Below are positions 1 to 10,281 of a stretch of 64,000 bases of DNA, piece after piece. The stretch lies in the NCBI RefSeq assembly GCF_963675165.1, contig NC_087382.1, forward strand, positions 248,001 to 312,000, given 5' to 3'. Both the position numbers and the translations under genes were made by a program. The notes below the pieces were generated by a model. The model saw nothing but the letters and a program-made list of their open reading frames with translations. It did not search any database and had not been told where the DNA came from. The stretch is from Halichondria panicea (lineage: Eukaryota > Porifera > Demospongiae > Suberitida > Halichondriidae). Every line of letters begins with the position of its first letter. Positions within the stretch are counted from its first letter, which is position 1.

Positions 1-62
1 GTCGTGGTAATGCCACATAATTATAGGATATAATGTATTAATTATTGTATACTGATCATTAG

Positions 63-2809
63 ATATTAGCTAAGGTCGGTACAAGTGCAAAGTTTCCTGT
101 AAAAGAAATTGTCAGTAAACAAGTGACTAGCATCAAACAGTTCGTCAATGGACAAAGTGAAGATAAAACACTTGATGCATACGTAACAGTAACATTGTAC
201 AATATCAACTCCAAAGAAGACTGGTGCAACATTGAAGACTATGTAAACAATATTGGCGATGAAATAAAGAAAACCACTGGCAAAGCCAGGTAAGTATTAC
301 ATATACCTCAGTTGTATTTGTGTTGGGCAGGTGTGAAAGTTCGTATATGTGTGATTGCTATAGCTAAGTTATAAAGCAGGGATCAATTAAGTATACACCA
401 CTAGGCTAATGGTGTTTTTAGCTAAGTTTGGTAGCATAATTATGCCTCGGTGCGCATGTGCAAATGACTTTGCGGAGAAAACTTGTCCATGGAGTCTTGC
501 TATGGACAAGTTTTCTACGCACTTTTGAAAAGGCTGCAATGACATTCAAAGTATATAATAAGCAAACTATAGGCAACTCGATAACCAATTGCAAGCATTA
601 TAATTTTGCAAATCCACAAATGAAAGTCATAATGCACTAACCGCAAAGTCATTTGCGCATGCGCACCGAGGCATAATTATGCTACCAAACTTAGCTAAAA
701 ACATAATTATACCAATATCTATAGCGTTCTAGTGCAGGCTATAACTATATATATAAGCATCTGCACTAGAACGCTATAGATGTTAATTGGTAGCTGCAAG
801 GCCAGGGGCGTAGCCAGGATTTGAGAGAGGGGGGTGCTTGATGAATGGATTGTCCTAGCCTCCTTCACTGGCCTCCACTTCCCTAGTGGGAAGTGCGGCC
901 TGGGATCGAGGCTAGGATTGTCCGGGCACTCCCCCAGAACTTTTTTGTTGTTACATGCTCTGAGATTGATTCTAACGCAATCTGGCTAAAGAAATGAGAG
1001 TACTGCTGCTTTGAGGGTACTGGTGGGGTTAAGCCACATCTTCATCTGAATTATGTCCTGCATTGTTTTGAGTTGTGACAATTAAATCATGCAGCTGCTA
1101 ACCAGGTTCTGCTTGTGAATTAGCAGGACAGGGTGGCAAGCCACTTGCAGTTTTGCAGTGCTGCTCTGTGAACTAACTGGGCTCAACTCAAAGAGTGACA
1201 TGATGATGATGGTGATAGCTGCTGAATAGTCTGCAACTCTGTGGGGGACCTTGGTCTGCTCAGCCACGTGGCTTTGCGCATGTGCACTGGCTGGAATGAA
1301 TATATTTGGAGGTGGAGCTAGATAGTTAGAGGTGGAGTTTTGAGTTGATCGTGCAATTATAGAGCTCAGCTAGCTAGCTTATAGTTAGCTAGTTAGTAAA
1401 AGGAACTTGTGGAGCAGAGTCTGAGGCCAGGGGGGTGCTGGAGCACCCTCTGCACCCCTCTGGCTACGCCACTGAAGGCTCTGCTGATCATGATGCAGCC
1501 GCCATTAATTTTAGACTTGGACTTTTGGCATCGATCCTTTTTAACAACAATCATGGTCGATCTTTTCTGTGATTCTGGATTCTGCCTGCAGCAAAATTAA
1601 TTACTAATGTGTGTATAATTTTAATAAGTATTGCTAATACCAATAGTAGCTTTATGTTATGTATAGCTTGACACCTCAACTGCATGAGGCATCAGCACCT
1701 GCGGTGCTTTCATTATCTATATAGCTGTCATCGACTTAGCTCACCCCACAAATATCCTGTTTATAGGACTCATCTGGGCATATCAGTGCATGAGAGCTCC
1801 CCTATATATGCAGAGCTTCTGTCGATTGGCCACGTCGCAAGTGTATGCTACACAAAGACAGTCGCTTAAAGAGTTTGCACGCATTTCTATAATTATGTCC
1901 CTATATAATTATTGCCGCTGCAATTAGGAAGTTAGTATCACCTTGTTATGACCACAGTAAAATTAATACATGCATAAAAAATTATGATTCTACAAATTTA
2001 TCATGCTGTTCAGCTAAAATCCAATACAGGCAGACTGATTTTTTAAGCAGTTGGCATACAGTGCTAGATATTTTTCTGCAGCGTGGTGGTGAAACCCATC
2101 TGGCAATAAAGCATTGTATGCAAATGCACGTGATGCAGATGGTTGTGAGGCTGATTGTGCTAAGACTAAAGAATTCGTCATCAGCTTCACGGAAGATGTT
2201 GTTTCTTCTTTTACACATGTTCCCCAATATATTGCTTACCCCCAACAACTACAATAAATTCCTATCAACATCATGCAAGCAGTACAATAGTGTGATTGTG
2301 AGAAATCAACAGTAAAAGCATTTTCATTTGTTGTCAGTGGAGTCCTATATAGGTGTGTACGTCTGTCGAATAGCTGACACACACATTGTACGTTACTGAT
2401 TTCAGAATGAATAAATAATTGATCAGAGCAAAAGCATAATATACTCAGAATTGTTAACTCTATAAACAGGTGGTGTCTCTCCACGTAGCCCTCGCTGACA
2501 TGTGTATGTTGCCCTGGGGGGCTACTCACAATCTCCAAAGACACAGTGAATAGTTTTTTTATTGTATTATGCTGTTCTAAAATCCAGACTGATTGTATAG
2601 TTGACAGTGCTATAAATTCACTTCCATTTTTCTGCAGCGTGGTGAAGCTAATCTACAATAAAGCATCGGACAATGCAAATGCATTACCGGCTGCAGATTG
2701 TTGTGAGAGTTGTACTAAGACTAAAGGATTCATCATCAGCTTCATGGAAGCTTTTGTTCCTTCTTTTACATATTTTGCCCGATATATTGCTTACCGCCAA
2801 CAACAGTAA
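63..2809 (+). CDS. Small module protein copy 1, partial (first exon lies left of the window)
   Basis: Two exons are visible: 63-289 (227 nt) and 2638-2809 (172 nt, ending TAA). The same exon lengths and phases (phase 0 in, phase 2 between) occur in the complete paralogue at 12462-13498. The first exon contains VSKQVTSIKQF and the strand-like AYVTVTLYNINS. The second starts SVVKLIYNKAS and ends in a Gln-rich tail. No signal peptide or membrane segment is seen in this part. The first coding exon, about 20 residues in the paralogue, would lie before position 1. A second, broken version of the last exon (2082-2257) lies inside the intron. I do not recognise the family; it looks lineage specific. 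Function unknown. Confidence 0.6.
413..702. repeat. MITE with ~62-bp terminal inverted repeats
   Basis: Positions 413-474 and 641-702 are near-perfect inverted repeats built on TTTTTAGCTAAGTTTGGTAG and a GCGCATGYGC core. The middle resembles other short elements in the window (near 6010, 23700, 37200, 52050, 55000). It sits in the intron of the small module gene. Confidence 0.75.
717..782. repeat. Short palindrome
   Basis: ATCTATAGCGTTCTAGTGCA and its reverse complement flank a short AT-rich loop, directly downstream of the MITE at 413-702. Confidence 0.6.
803..1474. mobile_element. Non-autonomous hAT-like element
   Basis: The left end reads CAGGGGCGTAGCCAGG and the right end CTGGCTACGCCACTG, inverted repeats typical of non-autonomous hAT elements. 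AAGGC directly abuts both ends (798-802 and 1475-1479). A related sequence near 23640-23670 reads through the join as GCAAGGCTCTGC and looks like an empty site. No transposase is encoded. A smaller inverted element (855-916, TAGCCTC...GAGGCTA) is nested inside; related copies lie near 13850 and 46440. Confidence 0.65.
2082..2257 (+). pseudogene. Broken extra copy of the small module gene's last exon
   Basis: It follows TTTTTCTGCAG and begins CGTGGTGGTGAAACCC like the functional last exons, but one extra base near TCTGGCAAT shifts the frame and brings an early TAA. Past the shift the family sequence is intact (EFVISFTEDVV, THVPQY, ending YPQQLQ). It looks like a tandemly duplicated terminal exon that has decayed. 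Confidence 0.6.
2266..2545 (-). pseudogene. Fragment of the module membrane-protein gene
   Basis: This minus-strand stretch matches the middle of the membrane-protein exon at 21817-22808 (the part around the CQRGLRGE and TYNVSAIRQ segments), with small indels. It lacks both membrane segments and the upstream exons. It lies between two versions of the small gene's last exon, which suggests it came in by unequal exchange within the array. Confidence 0.6.
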
Positions 2810-3038
2810 AATGACTATATACGTGCAGTACGGCTTTAGCTGTGACCCCAAAAAAATCTATTTCTGTATACATGTACAAATATAATTTTTTATTGTCTTG
2901 TTGTGACAGTAATGTGTGATGAAACTCTTTCTCATTGTTATAGCATAATTATTACATCACATTCCCTTTTCAAAATTAAATATTAATAATTGCTCAGATG
3001 CATCGCTAGCTTCTAACATATATATTGATAGTTAAATA

Positions 3039-4054
3039 TCAGTCGGAGTTAATCACTAGATCTAGATCTCCAGAATTCTTTTGATGATATTTTCTAAAGC
3101 AGCTGTGTACTATTATAGTTATCACAAAATGAATTGCAAACAAAACGCCACCAATGATAAATGAAAGGAGCGGAATGTCCATTCTTTGTTTCAACTCGAT
3201 AATTATTGAGTCTATAGTTGGCACTTGTACTGCTGGGGCATTGATTGCTATCAACATCAAGCAGTATACAATAATCAATTGCACTGAAATCAAATGATTG
3301 TGTGAAATCAACAGTGAAAGCATTTCATTTGTTGTCGGTGGAGTCCTAAGTGTGTACGTCTGTCGAATAGCTGACACATTGTACGTTATTGATTTCAGAA
3401 TGAAAAAATTCCTAAATAATTGATCGGAGCAGAAAGCATAGTATTCAGAATTGTTAACTCTATAAACAGGTAGTGTCTCTCCACGTAGCCCTCGCTGACA
3501 TGTGTATGTTGCCCTGGGGGGCTGCTCACAATCTCCAAAGACAAGGTCGCAGTTGGTAGTCGTAGATTCAACATACCACACATCAATAAACTCTTTCATC
3601 AAATCGTTATGTGCACCTAAAGTGATGTTGAAGGTTGAGCCTTCTAGTAGATAGAACGGTGATGCTAGGAGATTAGTCATATCGAACTCTTGAGTCACCG
3701 TAGGCAACGTTCGACAAGTTTGATTGGTCAATACATACAGACCAGCAGTACAGGGCGATACTTGTTGCTGTCCTACTGTAGTGAGACGAAAGGAGGCAGA
3801 CGATATCCAAAATGGATCAATACCCAAGTCAACCTCGGCCATTAGAGCGTCCCTTCGTCCTGTTATCATAAGGGGGAGACTCGTTCTTGTCTGAGGTACT
3901 TGAGAGAGCACAACGGCAACAATAATTCCCAGAACTAGCCAGATCAACGAAGCGGAATATGCGACAACCCATCGCCAGTTCATCTTCAACACTGTCAATG
4001 CCCTGCTGCTTTTAGAGGATGGGGATACTTTTGGAGGCTGAGGAGCTGTGTGTG

Positions 4055-4099
<45 letters not shown>

Positions 4100-4542
4100 A
4101 TATGTGCGTGCGTGTGTGTGTGTACAGGGGAATAGTTGACGTTCAGTGTTGATAAGGTAATGCAAACCATAAATTATCTAATTTAGTATATACTGTACAT
4201 ATGTATTATGCTCAACGTTTCTAAATGTTCACGAAAACCCCTATAGAATTTAGCATTGACCTTTTGATGAACACTGGCATAGCACGTATTACTTACAATA
4301 CAGTTTATGTGATGCACATTGTTGCCCTATAGCCCCGTCCCCACACCTTCCTGTCCTTGTTAATGTCGCAACGACTGACTTATTTCATATGGCATACGTG
4401 GTTATAATTTCTGCTACTTTAATATGCATGAGGACCAGAACTAAACTTCTTAGCGTATAGTGGTTAGAAAGCTGACCTGTTGGTTGACTTGAGTCGACAG
4501 GAGGTGGTAGTGCTGCTTCATTTAGTGCTGCTCCACATGTGC
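3039..4542 (-). CDS. Module membrane protein copy D, lacking the CARD-like exon
   Basis: Two exons are seen: 4477-4542 (66 nt) and 3039-4045 (1007 nt), joined in phase 1; the acceptor of the second is the end of a CA repeat. The long exon encodes a hydrophobic segment (WVVAYSASLIWLVLG), an ectodomain with sequons such as NQT, NIT and NNS, and a second hydrophobic segment (LLSFIIGGVLFAIHFVITI). It is nearly identical to the copy at 21817, but I found no CARD-like first exon upstream, only repeats. A 1-bp loss and a 4-bp gain, relative to that copy, put about 40 residues before the second membrane segment into another frame. It is either a truncated receptor or a decaying duplicate. Confidence 0.6.
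4049..4122. repeat. (TG)n microsatellite
   Basis: TG repeat with scattered CG units. Read on the minus strand it is the CA-rich tract leading into the splice acceptor of the membrane-protein exon at 4045. Confidence 0.85.
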
Positions 4543-4559
4543 CTGTGAACAATGGAGCA

Positions 4560-6900
4560 ATAACTAGTTTAATAATAAAAGCAGTCTTATCGTAGCTGCT
4601 ATATTATACACTGGCAGTTGTCATGACATCAGGTGGATGTTATTGTATACATTATGTACAGTGTGATAAAACATGTATACCGTATTACTAGAATTTTTTG
4701 CGAGCATCAAACATAATAATGCGAATTTTATCAATAAATTGCAAAACCTAATAAATTAATGAAAGCATTGTGGGTGCTGATGCCTCGGTGGAGGTGCCAA
4801 AGCTACATAACATAAAGCTACTAATAGCTAGCTTTTATACACACATTGATTCTAATTAACATGATGAACATTTTTAATTTTTCCAGTATTAAATTTGGAC
4901 GTCACTCCATGTCAGTTGTTGGGGGGAATGTGTTGCTGCTTGAAAGAGAGCTCAGTAGACAGGTCTGCAGTTCCAGTTTGGACTTGAAACAGAATGACAT
5001 TGTTGGTCATGCTCCTAAAGTACTCACATTTCAATCAGGACTGCTGTGACTATTAGCTAGTGTGCATGCACAGTTTAGATTCAGTCTGCTGCAGTTCACC
5101 ATTCAGTCTCTCACTCACTGTCATGTGACAATAGTCCCACTTGCATCAGTTTCCAACATTAATTTGTGTGGTAGTTAATCTGTTCCCAAAGACTATGGCT
5201 ACATGTATACTGATTCAGTTCATCATATTTGTGTATTTGAAGTCATTATTGTCTCATTAAACACATTTGGGGTACCGTAACCTAACCTCCCAATAAAGGA
5301 AACCTCCGAATAGCAGACAAAATCCCCTGCACCAACTTGTCCGTTATTCGGAGGTTCCACTATATATAGTGTTTTGGAAAAGTTGTTTCTACCACAAGAT
5401 AGACAAAATATATGTGTAAAACAATTAGACATTAGCTGATAAGTTTATTTGAAGTCGCTAAAGGCACCCTAAAACAGAGTACGAAACAGCGTGTGTACTT
5501 ATGTAAACGAGTGTTGCAAGCGTGTGCTTGCTAATGCCTCTCGCCATGTTATGCTTTCGCTCAACAAGTATTAGTGTTATAGTATAGTTACTATAATGAA
5601 TTTTACATTTAAAGTTAGCTTATCTATAATTATAAACTCACTGAGAAGAAAAGACTTATTTACATGCATATATTGTTGCTATCTATTGTATTATGTGGCT
5701 TACCAGGACCTTAAGAAAGAAGAAAATTGAGGATCTGGAGTTCAGTGTATATAATATCTATTGAGACTTGTGTACATGCATATTATTGTTATTGTTATCT
5801 ATATTGTTATAATAATGGTAGTGTTTTGTGGCTTACCAGGCCCTCAAGAAAAGGATGATTCTGCCAGGAGGATCTGGATTCTGGATCTGGGATATTATTT
5901 TCTCACACGTGGGGATGAGCGCGCATTACATACACAGGAATAATTAAAGGGTGTGTCCAAAGAGATCAATAATTATTTCTGGCTACTAATGCTAGCTGTT
6001 TTAAGAAAGAAGCTTTAGTTTGCTAATCCACGAATCAAAATCCAAGAGAACGTGGCTAGAAGCCTATATATAGAAGCTGTTAGTTTCGTCGCATTGCAAC
6101 CGTTGAGCTGTTACAGCTGGAACAGACACACAGACACACACACAGAGTCAGCTTTACCGTATCCCTCGTGCAGCTACGCCTCGAGGCATAACTATGTCAA
6201 TCCATGCATAATGTTAGGTAAACTATCCACTGAGCCGATAGTAAACAAGTGACTAGTAAACAAGTGACTAGCATCAAACAGTTCGTTATGGGCACCAAAG
6301 TCTCAATAGCATGCGTTTCAACCCGTGTTATAGCATCTTTATTACAGCCTCTAGGTATACATGTGTAAAATATCAAAACTTCTTTGTGAGAAAGAGAGAT
6401 GTATTATCACTACGAGCAACAAGCAAAATCTTTACCGACAAGTCTTCTAAACAACCACGATAGATATGTCTCAGATGCACACGACTCTAAATTGTAAAGG
6501 TAAAAACTTTTAGACACTCAAACTTACTACAGTCTATTTGCGTTGAGTTCGGCCTCGGAACTTACGTAGTCAATTATGGCCTTAACATGGTTGACAAGTC
6601 TGAGTCATGGAAAATGCTAACTTTTAGCTGGTTAGAACTTATCAACTATACAGCATATATAAAAGCGCAAGGAATCCAATGGTATATGAAACTTCGAATT
6701 TCAGTGAAGTATGACAAAGTTACGACAACTTTATGAAGGTCGAACTCAACACAAATAGAAAGACACCTACATTTACATACATGTCGTAACTTTAGGTAAA
6801 GAGCGTCTATACAGAAAGCGATTAACATGAACATACAATTATAACATACACTGAATTGTTAGAAGCATGCTTGCTATATTTCTACGTGAAACACACACAT
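4560..6900. repeat. Gene-free stretch filled with dispersed repeats
   Basis: No supported coding exon. It holds a piece of the ACCGTATTACTAGAAT family (from about 4678), a GAGGTTCCACTATAT element (about 5270-5370) and a segment at about 5500-6215 resembling 51360-52330 (shared AATGCCTCTCGCCATG, GTGTGTCCAAAGAGATCAAT and CGAGGCATAAC). The missing CARD-like exon of copy D would be expected near 5.8 kb but is not there. Past 6300 I see only repeat-derived text such as GGGCACCAAAGTCTC. Confidence 0.5.
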
Positions 6901-7186
6901 AGGAGCTCACCCTATAACCATGACATCATCTGTTTTTTACTGTTTCCCGCCCAGATGGCAATCTTGTCCCCCTTGCCTCTGATCTGCACCATGGCTCCTC
7001 GCACCTCGTCAGAACTGTCGTCAAATCCTTATCCTATCAGGAGCATTATCTGCGTGGGTGTGTGTGCGTGGGTGTGTGTGTGTGAGGGGTGAGGTTGTGT
7101 GGAACTGTGGTCACCCTATAAGCAGGTCACCCTCTATAATACAGCCGGTTAATGGGCACCAAGTCTCTATAGTTCAACCCGTGTTA

Positions 7187-7397
7187 TACCGTATTACTAG
7201 AATGTTTTGCGAGCATCAAACATTTGCGAACTTTGACCAATTCGCAACAATAAAATCCGCAAAACCTAAATTATTACTAGTAAATACACATGATCCTTGC
7301 CAGAACGCAATAGTTAGATCGCAAAGGGTCAAATTTCCTGCTGATTTGGCTCATTCGCAAAGGTTTTTCACCAGCAAAATATTCTAGTAATACGGTA
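7187..7397. repeat. MITE, TACCGTATTACTAGAAT family
   Basis: Perfect 17-bp inverted termini, TACCGTATTACTAGAAT and its complement, about 210 bp, in the last visible intron of the eIF4E pseudogene. Related pieces lie near 4678, 23376 and 24000-24100; the last supplies the out-of-frame tail after the first exon of copy C. Confidence 0.8.
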
Positions 7398-7653
7398 GCT
7401 CTTTATTACAGCATCTATAGGCAGATTTCACGGTAAAATATCGTATGCACTTAAATATACAGGTAGTACATTCTGAAATACATTTAAGTTAGTAAAACAT
7501 ATAGCTACTGTGGATATGGATGATTGTGCACACTCACTGTCTCTAGCCAGAATGAGTCCAGCACATCTCTCCTGTCCTTCTTGTCTATTTAGAGCAGCCA
7601 TCGCCCACCCTTGATGTTCTGTGCGTCCTTCCAGGCCGGCTGATTCCATCCTG

Positions 7654-7654
7654 T

Positions 7655-7722
<68 letters not shown>

Positions 7723-7727
7723 CGTGT
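7654..7727. repeat. (TG)n microsatellite at a splice acceptor
   Basis: Long TG array; on the minus strand it is a CA array ending ...CACCACAG directly against eIF4E exon 6 (7650). Confidence 0.9.
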
Positions 7728-8555
7728 GTTGTACTGTGTTTCTGTGCTGTGGATAAAAACTATACATGGGAAATAGATTACTATAACATGCACAAGACAA
7801 AGTGTGCTATTGCTTCATGCAAACACACACAATGCACGTTTAGGGAAGGGAGTTTGTTAAAAATGTAGGATGCGTGTAGGTGTCATAATTATGAGAATTA
7901 ATTTCAGCAACATGACAAGAATTCCCCAAATGACAATACCTTAAAGAGCATGTAATCACATCCAGACTGTATCATGCTTGGGGGCTTTATGTGGTTGAAC
8001 ACCCTGTATGTGTGTGTGTGAGGGGGTAGTAGCCTTGTGAGCAGTGACAATATGGCGGTTGTGTAGTGAGTAAAGGACAATGCCAATGGAGTAGTTTCAA
8101 TGGCGTGCGAAGAGTGACAATACTAATGGAGTAGATATGATAGCTAGAAGACAATGGTCATATTCCCCTAGTGGATCAGTGAGTAACACCTTTGATGGGA
8201 TGCCCACATGAAATAACTTAGGGGATGTCAACATACACTAACATTGTACTCTAACAGTGGACTCTGAACCACATACCCGCAAACTCCCTGAAATCTCACG
8301 CATACATGTGTAGTGTGCGGCTAGTCCCAAATCAATAGAATCTTCCCTTACCCTATTCCTTTAAATCTGGATATACCTCAAAAATGAAACGTTTTCTGTA
8401 GGCCCCCCACTACAGTACAGGCACCATCAAGACTATTTTGTGCTGTATAAGTTTTAATGCAGAGCAGAAAGAGTATACCAAATAGCACAAGTAAGTATCA
8501 ACATTAATTATATATATAGGTCTCACAATAATTATTATAATGCGACTCTAGAGTG

Positions 8556-8763
8556 TACTACCGTATAATAGCAGAACATTTTCGGCGCAAAATTCGTGTT
8601 TTTCGAGCAGTAACGCGAAAATTAAAACCAGGATAAACTCTCAGTATTTCACATGTATTGGTGGGTGTGGTTTCCTGGCGAATATTAGAACCCACAAAAA
8701 TTTATACTGAGGGATCTAGAGCCAAATAGTGAAAATGTGAAAGTTTCCGCTATACGGTAGTAC
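8556..8763. repeat. MITE with 13-bp perfect termini
   Basis: GTACTACCGTATA and its exact complement bound about 208 bp in the intron between the eIF4E microexon and exon 5. No coding capacity. Confidence 0.75.
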
Positions 8764-9310
8764 ACACACAGCACATCATTGTTATAACTTACGACCAGAA
8801 GTCCTCCACCTTGAGACAGCAACAGATGGTGCACATGCAATGAGAGTGCAAAGGTCAACTCTTACACATCAAAGGTATGCACACATATTACGTCTACACA
8901 ACATGTGGGCGGTAAGAACAGGACATTGAAAGTGGAACTTAAACGTTATTGGGGAAGTATAGTTATCTTTTATTGTAAATTGTAGTGGTCTAGCAACATC
9001 TGGACCAAGCCAAATAAGGGGACATCAAAATAACTCTACTCACACCGTACAATGGGGCCCATGCTGACAACACATGCTATGGGGCTGGCCTGTACTATAG
9101 ACTAAGAAGGTAACCTGCTTACAGGGTGACCAAACTAGACAGGCTTCACTGTGGAAGAATCAAGCTGTACAGACTTCAAGCACCTAGTAAGACTGCAAAA
9201 TGTTCTACTACACACGTGTTGTATAACTTACAGTGTCAAAAGATATAACATTTTTCAGATTGTCTTTCCAGTCTTTCGATTTATCTTGCTTCAAGTACCA
9301 CAATGACCAC

Positions 9311-9312
<2 letters not shown>

Positions 9313-9358
<46 letters not shown>
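9313..9358. repeat. (TG)n microsatellite at a splice acceptor
   Basis: About 23 TG units; on the minus strand CA repeats end in CATAG at the acceptor of eIF4E exon 3 (9310). Confidence 0.9.
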
Positions 9359-9361
<3 letters not shown>

Positions 9362-10281
9362 TGCGGTGTGAGTGTGTGAAGGATCGGGGAGTGTATGTGT
9401 GATACATAAATTATCGGAGAATTATGCTCAATCAAAAACTATACGATTGTAGATGTAGTCTTTACAAACTTTACCAACACACTGTACTATATGTTGTGAT
9501 CCAATAAACACATAACAAGGTAGGTCTACACCCAAGTATTGCACATGACTAGACACTACAACTGGCTTATACGGTTCCACAAAATGTGGACATGCAATTC
9601 TAAACATGACTACTTGTTAACCCTAACTCCGTTCTTGCCACGCCTACTGTACAGTCCATACCTAGTGCCGTACATGCCACGTTATCCGACTACGTTACTC
9701 AGGAGTAGATATGATAGCTAGAAGACGATGGACATTAGTGGATCGATGTGTACGTGTCAGGTGATATCAGGGACACGCCCCTCTCCATAGGGTTAGTGTG
9801 TACATGTACAAATCACAGCTAAACCAGCAAGAGAGTAGGGCTCTCTGTGTGCTCTACATAACCCCCGTACTTGTTTTGTAGAGGGTGCTTCTCAGGAACC
9901 ACTTCTTCTGCGGCCATTATTGGTGCACTGTCTTCCTATAGCAGGCCACAAGGAAACAGAGGTCAAAGGTGGGCACTTTCAAGATATTGACTAAAACTCA
10001 CTTTTTGTTCAGTTTTGGACGTAGACATGCTTTTCAATAGGTGGAATAGTAACTAGTTGTTGATGATACACGGTTTTGATGGATAGATCACAAGAAAAAC
10101 GCTAAAAGTACTAGTTATAGTTACACACATGTGGTAGAAATAAAAAAATAACTTGTCTTGTTAATGATCTTTACCCATTATAATTATGACAATTCATAGT
10201 ACAATTATTGACCTTGATAAAGATGCCCTTGGTACAGTTCTGCTACTCTTCTAAAATAAAAATCACACACCAATATAGAAG

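Larger units (their letters stand above)
6941..10028 (-). pseudogene. eif4e-like: Decayed intron-containing eIF4E (cap-binding translation initiation factor)
   Basis: Seven exons in eIF4E order: 10002-10028 (MSTSKTEQK), 9871-9935 (EKHPLQN), 9232-9310 (KWSLWYLKQDKSKDW), a 17-nt microexon 8793-8809 (VEDFW), 7940-8003 (SGCDYMLFK), 7538-7650 (NIKGGRWLL, DVLDSFWLET) and 6941-7049 (KGDKIAIWAGN). Phases agree except in exon 6, which is 113 nt where 114 is needed: one base is missing near ATCAGCCGG. Exon 6 also has an in-frame TAA after GGRWLL, and exon 7 a TAA where eIF4E has the Glu of LIGE. The residue after the cap-stacking Trp is Lys (AWKD) where eIF4E has Glu. I did not find a last exon. Retained introns show it is a decayed gene duplicate, not a processed copy; several assembly errors are the alternative. 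Confidence 0.75.

Noticed and set aside
458-640. Short plus-strand ORF
   Set aside because: Lies inside the MITE at 413-702; no splice or family support.
7653-7868. Cys-Val repeat and His-Thr repeat ORFs on both strands
   Set aside because: Translations of the TG/CA microsatellite. The same applies to 9208-9435 beyond the real eIF4E exon, 28267-28717 beyond its short exon edges, and 37320-37608.
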